This document shows, piece by piece, positions 57,616-64,000 of a stretch of 64,000 nucleotides of DNA. The position numbers and the translations under genes were made by a program. This DNA comes from Triticum aestivum (Eukaryota > Streptophyta > Magnoliopsida > Poales > Poaceae). Numbering within the stretch: position 1 is the first letter of the stretch; each line of letters begins with the position of its first letter. The stretch lies in NCBI RefSeq assembly GCF_018294505.1, contig NC_057809.1, positions 418,241,485 through 418,305,484 of the forward strand. The letters run 5' to 3'. A model generated the notes under the pieces. It was not told the origin of the DNA and searched no databases. It worked only from the letters and a program-made list of their open reading frames with translations.

Positions 57616-59413
57616 ATAGCATACCCAAAAGAGACGCTTGGGTATACCTTCCATCTCAGATCCAAGGGGAAAGTGTTTGTCGCTAAGAACGGGTCCTTTC
57701 TCAAGAAAGAGTTTCTCTTGAAAGAATTGAGTGGGAGGAAGATATAACTTGATGAGGTTGTTGAACCTTTACTTCAACCAGAGAGTAGCGCAACACAGAA
57801 ATATGTTTATGTGGTACCTACGTCAGTTGAATAGGAAGCTAATGATGATGATCATGAAGATTCAGATCAAGTTATTGTTGAACCTCGTAGAACGACAAGG
57901 GTACGTACAGCTTCTGAGTCGTACGGTGACCCTGTCTTAGAGGTCATGTTGTTGGACAACGGTGAACCTGCGAGCTATGGAGAAGCGATGGTGGGCCCGG
58001 ATTCGAACAAATGTCTAGGAGCCATGTAATCCGAGATAGGATCCATGTATGAGAACAAAGTATGGACTTTGGTGGACTTGCCCGATGATCAGCAAGCCAT
58101 TGAGAATAAATGGATCTTTAAGAAGAAGAAGGCAGATGTTGATGGTAATGTCACCATTTATGAAGCTTGACTTGTCGCAAAGAAGTTTCCAAGAAGTTCA
58201 AGGAGTTGACTATGATGAGACTTTCTCACTCATAGCGATGCTAAAGTCTGTTGGATTTATGTTAGTAGTTGCTGCATTTTCAATTATGAAATCTGGCAGA
58301 TGGATAACAAAAAAAGTTTCCTTGACGGTTTCCGTGAGGAAAGGTTGTATGTGATACAACTAGAAGGTTTTGTCGATCCTAAGGATGCTAAAAGGTACGC
58401 AATCTCTAGTGATCCTTCTATGGACTGGAGCAACATCTCATAGTTGGAATATACGCTTTGATGATGTGATCAACGCTTTTAGGTTTATACAAGTTTACAG
58501 AGAAGCTTGTATTTACAAGAAAGTGAGTGGGAGCACTACAACATTTCTGATAAGTATATATGGATGAGATATTGTTGATCGGAAATGATGTAGAATTTCT
58601 GGAAAGCATAAAGGGTTGTTCGAAAGGAGTTTTTCAAAGGAAGATCTGGGTAAAGCTGCTTACATATTGGGTAACAAGATCTATAGAGATAGATCAAGAC
58701 GCCTGATACGACTTTCACAGAGCACATACCTTGACATGATTTTGAAGGAGTTCAAAATGGATCAGTCAAAGAAGGAGTTCTTGCCTGAGCTGTAAGGTGT
58801 GAAGTTGAGTAAGACTCAAAGCTCGACCACGGAAGAAGAAAGAGGAAGGACGAAGGTCGTCCCCTATGCCTTAGCCATAGGCTCTGTACGATATGCCATG
58901 CTATGTACCGCACCTCATATGTGCCTTGCCACATGTCTGGAAAGGGGGTACAAGAGTGATCCAAGAGTGGATCACTAGACATCGGTCAAATTATCCTTAG
59001 AGGAATAAGGAAATGTTTCTTGGTTATGGAGGTTTTAAAGAGTTCGACGTAAAGGGTTACATTGATTCAAGCCTTAACACCAATTCGGATGACTCTAAGT
59101 AGAGTTTCTCGGTTATGGAGGTGATAAGGAGTTCGGCGTAAAGGGTTATGTCGATGCAAGATTTAGCACCAATCCGGATGACTCTGAGTAGCAAACCGGA
59201 TAGGTATAGTGGAGAAGCCATTTGGAATAGTTCCAAGTGGATCATGGTAGAAGCATCTACAATATGACATAAAGATTTGCGAAGTACACACGGATCTGAA
59301 TGTTGCAGACCCATTGACTAAAACCTCTCTCACAAGCAAAACATGATCCAACCCCAGAACTCACTGGGTGTTAATCACATGGCGATGTGAACTAGATTAT
59401 TGACTCTAGTGCA
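57616..59413 (+). pseudogene. A integrase C-terminus, RT and RNase H (Copia)
   Basis: It resumes in the integrase C-terminal motif (YPKETLGYTF, VFVAKNGSFLKKEF) and passes the acidic linker (VIVEPRRTTRVRT). RT follows with ENKWIFKKK near 58100 and YDETFSLIAMLKSV near 58210. The middle block near 58310-58340 is compressed (a region of some 60 bases is missing between the NGFLREE-type segment and its neighbours), and remnants of the RT catalytic region follow near 58480-58600 (FIQVYREACIYKKVSGS). RNase H begins near 58870 and contains an 89-base tandem duplication (59022-59199). Frameshifts and stops are frequent. Confidence 0.88.
59022..59199 (+). repeat. 89-bp tandem duplication in A RNase H region
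   Basis: GGTTATGGAGGT begins copies at 59022 and 59111. Both carry the GTAAAGGGTTA and GGATGACTCT blocks, diverged by roughly ten to fifteen changes. Confidence 0.85.
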
Positions 59414-59423
59414 AGTCGGAGGC
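59414..59423 (+). promoter_or_regulatory. A polypurine tract
   Basis: AGTCGGAGGC directly before the 3' LTR; a decayed form of a purine-rich tract. Confidence 0.6.
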
Positions 59424-61099
59424 TATTGGATATGCCCTAGAGGCAATAATAAATTGGTTATTATCATATTTCCTTGTTCATTATAATCATTCGTTATCCA
59501 TGCTAGAATTGTATTGATCGAAAACTCAGATACACGTGTGGATACATAGACAACAACATGTCCCTAGTAAGCCTCTACCGGACTAACTCATTGAACAAAG
59601 ATGGCTATGGTTTCCTAGCCATAGACATGAGTTGTCATTTGATAACAGGATCATGTCATTAGAAGAATGATGTGATGGACAAGACCCAAACTATAAACGT
59701 AGCATATGATCGTGTCAAGTTTAGTGTTATCATTTTCTGCATGTCAAGTATATGTTCCTATGACCATGACATCATGCAACTCACTGACACCGGAGGAGTA
59801 CCTTATGCGTATCAAACTTCGCAACATAACTGGGTGACTATAAAGGTGCTCTACAGGTACATCTGAGGGTGTCTGTTGAGTTGGCATGGATCAAGACTGG
59901 GATTTGACACTCTGTATGACGGAGAGGTATCTCTGGGCCCACTTGGTAATACAACATCACAATAAGCTTGCAAGCAATGTGACCACTGAGTTAGTCGCGG
60001 GATCTTGTATTACGGAACAAATAAAGAGACTTGCCGATAACGAGATTGAACCAGGTATGGAGATACCGACGATCGAATCTCGGGCAAGTAACATACCGAT
60101 AGACAAAGGGAACTGCATACGGGATTAGCTGAATCCTTGACATCGAGGTTCGACCGATAAAGATCTTCATGGAATATGTGGAAATCAATATGGGCATCTA
60201 GGTCCCACTTTTGTTTGTTGACCAGAGAGGAGTCTTGGTCATGTCTACATGATTCTCGAACCCGTAGGGTCGCACGCTTAACGCTCGGTAGTGCTAGGGT
60301 AGTATTGAGATATTAATAGTGGAAAGTATGAAGGTTGTTCGGAGTCCCGGATGGGATTCGGTACATCACGAGGAGCTCCGGAGGTAAAGATTCATATATG
60401 GAAAGTTGTTATCGGGGTTCCAGAAAAGGTTTGAGTGTTTTCGGTATTGTATCGGGAAGGTTCTAGAAGGTTTAGGAGTGGGGCCCACCTGCATGGGGGA
60501 ACCCACATGAACGTGGGTAGTGGGGAAAGTCCCTACGACCCTGGTCTAGGTGCACCAAGATCCGCCCTTAAAAGGAATAGTATCATATCCCAAAGGGATA
60601 AGATCAGGATCCCTAAAAAGGGGGGATAGCGATCAGTGGGGAAGGAAAGGAGGGATTTCCTTCCTCCCCCTTTGACCAACGCCCCTAGGGCCTTAGAGGG
60701 CAAGCCACCAGCCCCCTCCACGCCTATATAATGGTGGGGAGGCATTGGGGGAAGCGACCCTTTGTCCCTTGCCCGTTATCTCTCCCAACTCCTCCCATGT
60801 TTCGATCTCATCTACCTCCTCTCTCTCGCTTGCTGGATAAAGAAGGGGAGGATGCCACCGAGTCGCACGTGTGCTAAACTCAGAGGTGTCATCTGTTCGG
60901 CACTTGATCGTGAGTTCGTTGACTGATCGTGATTGGATCACGAAGGCGTTCGACTACATCAACCGTGTTTCATAACGCTTCCGCTTAGCAATGTAAAAGA
61001 GTATGTAGATCTAGTATCTCCTCTCGTAGATGGTCATCTCTTAGATTGATCTTGGTGAGCGTAGGAAATTTTTTGTTTCCCATCCAACGTTCCCCAACA
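59424..61099 (+). repeat. A 3' LTR
   Basis: Aligns with 18621-20378, ends TTCCCCAACA, and is followed by GTATC (61100-61104), identical to the left duplication. Confidence 0.92.
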
Positions 61100-61104
61100 G
61101 TATC

Positions 61105-61572
61105 TACCACGAGTGAAATCAACCTGAGTCTGATCATCTCTGCATTGAAGGAGAATAGGGTGAAGAGAGTTTATCTTCCGTGTTAAGTCACAACCCCTCC
61201 AACCAGACGTAGTCCTGTGGCAGCAGGGTGAACTGGTCTACCAAATCTCTTTGTCGCCATCGAGCACCACTGGTTAAATCTACTTCACTACATTTCATTC
61301 AGCGGTTTATATTAGTGCTCTATGTTGATAGTGTGTGTTATCATTATCATCTTGCGTAGTTTTCTTTCACATCTGTCCTTGACCTTGTTCTCATGAGTTT
61401 ATCCTCGTATCTGATTCTAGTTGCACATTCATCATTTTGTTAGCTTTCCTTGTTTATCTTCGGTTAACCATCTTGCATATCTCTCACCACCCGTATCATG
61501 TTGTGCTTCATTCTACTGCATCTGTTTGCATGTTGAATTACTCTCATCGTACTAAAACCCGTGATCTCCCAA
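61105..61572 (+). repeat. E 3' LTR continued, and flank
   Basis: Continuation of the sequence interrupted at 18620 (GTATC-TACCACGAG). The LTR probably ends somewhere before 61300, but no partner LTR is present to set the edge. The remainder to 61572 is AT-rich without frames. Confidence 0.45.
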
Positions 61573-61800
61573 CACTACAAAAAAATACACTTCTGTGATG
61601 ATATGTGTTTATCACGGTAGGTCGCGTTTTTTGTCATGCATGTACATCCATGACGATTTTATGAAAGAATCAAGATAGTCATACTTGTGCTATCATAGAA
61701 CTGTTCCATGACATTACCAAAATTATCATCACGGAAGTGTCCACTTCCATGACGATAAATCGCGCATCATAGAAGTGCTTTCGTCAAGGGTGACCAACAC
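61573..61800. repeat. CACTA terminal and subterminal repeats
   Basis: Short motifs in both orientations, such as CCATGACGAT, TCCATGACAT and ATCATCACGGAAGTG, recur within 200 bases of the end. Such clusters are the transposase binding region in CACTA elements. Confidence 0.7.
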
Positions 61801-61999
61801 GTGGCATCCACCGTAACGGAACGCCGTTAAGCTATTGGGTCGGGTTTTGGATCCGATAACCCGTTAACAGCCCCGACCAATGGGGATTTTCCACGTGTAA
61901 AATCATCATTGCCTGGAGGAAACACGTCTCGGCTCACCGTTGGGACAGATGTCATCCGCTCATTGGACCGAAGGTGCCTATGATACGGCGACACGTGGC

Positions 62000-62619
62000 A
62001 CGGCCCAACAGAGGCCCATTCCTGTGAAAAGACGGCCCGTTTGACTTGGTCAAAAGGTGGCGGGACGGCCCACGGAAAGCCTATTAACGGCCTGTTCGCA
62101 TATAGCCCATTTACAGCCCGCTAACCCAGGGTTTGAATTAGGCCCAGTAGCGTCATATGGGCCGTCCAATATGATTCAGCCCGTTTTAACTTCCAGCCCA
62201 TGTGTGGCTCATGACTTCTTTCGGCCCATACTAGGACCTTTGTAACTCTTTGGCCCATTAACGGCCCGTGGTGAAACTGTCCCGTAATGAAAAGTGTATA
62301 ATTTTATACCCATTAACGGCCCATTATTCCATTGGGCCGTTTCCAGCCCAAGTTATCTTTCGGCCTTCTCAGGGCCCATTGATTCTTGGGCTCATTTGCA
62401 GCATTCGGTTACATACGGCCCGTTACTGTAATTTTCTGCTTGTGGGCCAAATTCAGCCCGTCGTTACAGTCGGCCGTTTGCGGATCATTAATACGTTGGG
62501 CCGTTTTCATGTCAAAAAAAACCGTTGGGCTGTTTTCATAGAGTTATCAAATACAGCCTATTAATGGCTCGTTATGGTCCACGAATAGTATGGCCCATGA
62601 TTGGCGAAATGATGATACG
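62000..62619. repeat. GGCCCA/TGGGCC-rich zone in CACTA
   Basis: GGCCCA, GGCCCGT and their reverse TGGGCC recur at short irregular intervals (for example AACGGCCCGTGG, TTGGGCCGTTT, ACGGCCCATT). No open frame of note. Confidence 0.75.
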
Positions 62620-62829
62620 CCCCATAGAAGGCCCATGGATCCTACGGCCCGTATGAGGCCCATGAATAGTACGGCCCACAGAAGGCCCATGGATCATACG
62701 GCCCGTAGAAGGCCCATGGACCCTATGGCCCGTAGAAGGCCCATGGACCCTAAGGCCCGTATAGAAGGTCGATGGATCCTATGGCCGGACGAAGGCCCAT
62801 GGATCATAGGGCCTGTAGGAGGCCCATGG
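62620..62829. repeat. 27-bp minisatellite in CACTA
   Basis: About seven to eight units of ACGGCCCGTAGAAGGCCCAT plus a GGATCCT-type tail. Being a multiple of three, it opens a frame with a nine-residue repeat (RRPMDPTAR type) on the plus strand at 62590-62838, which is probably not a gene. Confidence 0.85.
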
Positions 62830-63154
62830 TTACAATAGTCCGTGTGTTGCCATGATTATTTTGGCCTAGTTACCAAAAATAGGCTATTGTGGCCACTAGA
62901 AAAAAAACAGAAAAAGAATTGCAGTGACTACAAAACAACTAAACAAGACAATAAGGAAATAAATAAGCAAGTAATTAACACTAACCTATTACCGCTATTA
63001 CACATATTACATCCACTAGGCATCAAAGTTCGCCACCAGAGCAAATATAGGGAACAAAGCGGCACATTACATACACTGGCCGTCAAAATTGGCCACCAGT
63101 GCAAATAAACGCGGTAGCAAAACAAAAGCATAACTGAAACAACTTCAGAAGAGC

Positions 63155-63604
63155 TCAAGAAACGTTATCTTGGGTATCCACCATGCTGGCAATAAGCTTA
63201 GCAAGCTGATTAGCTTTGTCCTGTTTGGCGCTAAAATCCTCCAACGCTTGCTGTTGCACCAGAAAGTATGCATCTGAATGCTCCAGGGACTTCCGCAGTC
63301 CTTCCGCTTCTTGTGGCAGCACAGCTGATAGATGTCTTTCAACTTGTAGTTGAGACTCAAGAAACCGAACTGATTCAGACAGTGAGTTTGAATAGCTTGT
63401 GCAAGCGGTAGTGGCCAGTAACTCGAACACTAAACCAAGACAGGACTTTGGGGTTGTCTCGATGTCTTCAAGATAGTCTTCCTTAGCTATTTTATTAGCT
63501 TTGTTGGAGACCAACAAGGATGTGTCACTATCCTGAACCTTATCTGCATTACTTCCTTTACCATTGCTTAATAAGGCACTCTTCCCTAATATTCTGTCAG
63601 CATT
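63155..63604 (-). CDS. CACTA-associated coiled-coil protein, last exon
   Basis: An open frame on the minus strand from an AG acceptor at about 63606-63605 (pyrimidine-rich TTCTTCTTTTAG) to a TGA at 63155-63157, about 149 codons. Sequence is polar, then mainly helical with heptad-like spacing (LESQLQVERHLSAVLPQEAE; LVQQQALEDFSAKQDKANQL). No transposase catalytic motif. The location next to the CACTA end suggests the 3' exon of one of the element's accessory genes; upstream exons would lie beyond 63606 toward the right edge. The end at 63155 and the acceptor are predictions from the sequence alone. Confidence 0.5.
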   Translation of the reverse strand, partial: NADRILGKSALLSNGKGSNADKVQDSDTSLLVSNKANKIAKEDYLEDIETTPKSCLGLVFELLATTACTSYSNSLSESVRFLESQLQVERHLSAVLPQEAEGLRKSLEHSDAYFLVQQQALEDFSAKQDKANQLAKLIASMVDTQDNVS

Positions 63605-63606
63605 CT

Positions 63607-64000
63607 AAAAGAAGAAACAAGCAGACACATAACTAGTTCATTAGTAAGGTGGACAGGATTAAACTATCAAGTCTTCTATTGCTAAGTACTAGTACATAGT
63701 AAAAGCATCAAACAAACATATATCTATGTCCTATGGTCACTGCATTGTCTTGCCAAATCAAAATAGAGACACGGTTCAAATCATATCAGTTCAAGACAAA
63801 GCAGTAGTGAAAGAATACAAAGCGTGCGAAACTACACGGCACAACAAGATTTCAGATGGGTGCCATGGGTCTACATGTACAACAACACTATTGGCTCTGT
63901 TTTGATGCTAGTAATGTGCATGATATGAAAGTCAACTGTATACACAATTGAAATTGAAATCAACAAAGCTATTGATAAGAGCAAACCTGTTAAAGAAACA
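63607..64000. other. CACTA internal, no gene recognised
   Basis: AT-rich, no notable frame on either strand. It may be intron sequence upstream of the 63604-63155 exon. Confidence 0.4.

Larger units (their letters stand above)
18621..61099 (+). mobile_element. Element A: Ty1/Copia retrotransposon, plus strand, hosting G, B, C, D and a solo LTR
   Basis: A is flanked by a perfect 5-bp duplication GTATC (18616-18620 and 61100-61104). LTRs lie at 18621-20378 and 59424-61099, with an iMet primer-binding site at 20380 and a purine tract at 59414-59423. Its own sequence is 18621-23037 and 57616-61099, about 7.9 kb; the 34.6 kb between is later insertions. Gag, protease and the pre-integrase region lie left of the insertions, and the integrase C-terminal part, RT and RNase H lie right. 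The integrase catalytic core is absent from both sides, so it was lost. Both LTRs begin TA rather than TG, a sign of decay. Confidence 0.92.
61573..64000. mobile_element. CACTA-type DNA transposon, left part
   Basis: Starts with CACTACAAAAAAATACACTT, the terminal inverted repeat type of plant CACTA (En/Spm, Caspar-like) elements, after CAA (61570-61572), a candidate 3-bp target site. Subterminal repeats (61573-61800), a dense GGCCCA repeat zone (about 62000-62830) and a minus-strand exon (63604-63155) follow. The other end is outside the window, so the TnpA/TnpD-type genes are not seen. Confidence 0.85.

Noticed and set aside
62590..62838. A repeat-protein gene in the CACTA element
   Set aside because: The frame is only the 27-bp minisatellite read through; it has no flanking conserved coding sequence.
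1..64000. Host genes, tRNA or rRNA genes
   Set aside because: No non-transposon protein domain was seen, and no tRNA-like cloverleaf other than primer-binding complements. Everything with a recognisable frame belongs to a mobile element.

Overview
This window looks like intergenic DNA from a large plant genome, most likely wheat or a close Triticeae relative (Triticum/Aegilops). I found no host gene. Almost every base lies in long LTR retrotransposons nested inside one another, plus the left part of a CACTA DNA transposon. The Triticeae assignment rests on recognising LTR and polyprotein types from general knowledge; no database search was possible, so family names are given only at clade level.

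Layout, outermost to innermost. (E) An unassigned LTR element forms the base at 1-1277, 17478-18620 and 61105 to about 61572. Two elements inserted into it. (F) A minus-strand chromovirus-type Gypsy element lies at 1278-17472, with 2.7-kb LTRs, an iMet primer-binding site, a decayed gag-pol with a chromodomain, and an extra ORF upstream of gag. Its 5' LTR was split by (H), a minus-strand Athila-type element at 10906-16208 (target duplication ATTTG), of which one LTR, the integrase and a stub of the other LTR remain. (A) A plus-strand Copia element spans 18621-61099 (duplication GTATC on both sides) and holds all the rest.

Inside A: (G) a Gypsy element starts at 23038 and carries gag-protease and a spliced antisense gene, but no reverse transcriptase. 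Its 3' LTR stub was hit by (B), a second non-autonomous Gypsy element at 31332-40665 (duplication CTACT), which also carries a spliced antisense gene of the same general type. Then comes (C), a tandem Athila-type array at 40671-57615 in the order LTR, internal, LTR, internal, LTR. C is interrupted by a solo LTR (43691-45274) and by (D), a minus-strand LTR element at 47599-55795. D's LTRs hold arrays of the palindrome CGGACGTCCG, and its long His/Cys/Met-rich reading frame shows only a vestige of reverse transcriptase. A's remaining pol and 3' LTR follow at 57616-61099. (CACTA) A CACTA-type transposon starts at 61573 and runs off the right edge.

All polyproteins are broken by stops or frameshifts, except single domains such as the H integrase frame and the first C gag frame. 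The most distinctive features are the two antisense, intron-containing genes in G and B, whose exon phases join correctly across GT-AG introns, and the palindromic micro-arrays just upstream of the TATA boxes in two unrelated LTRs.
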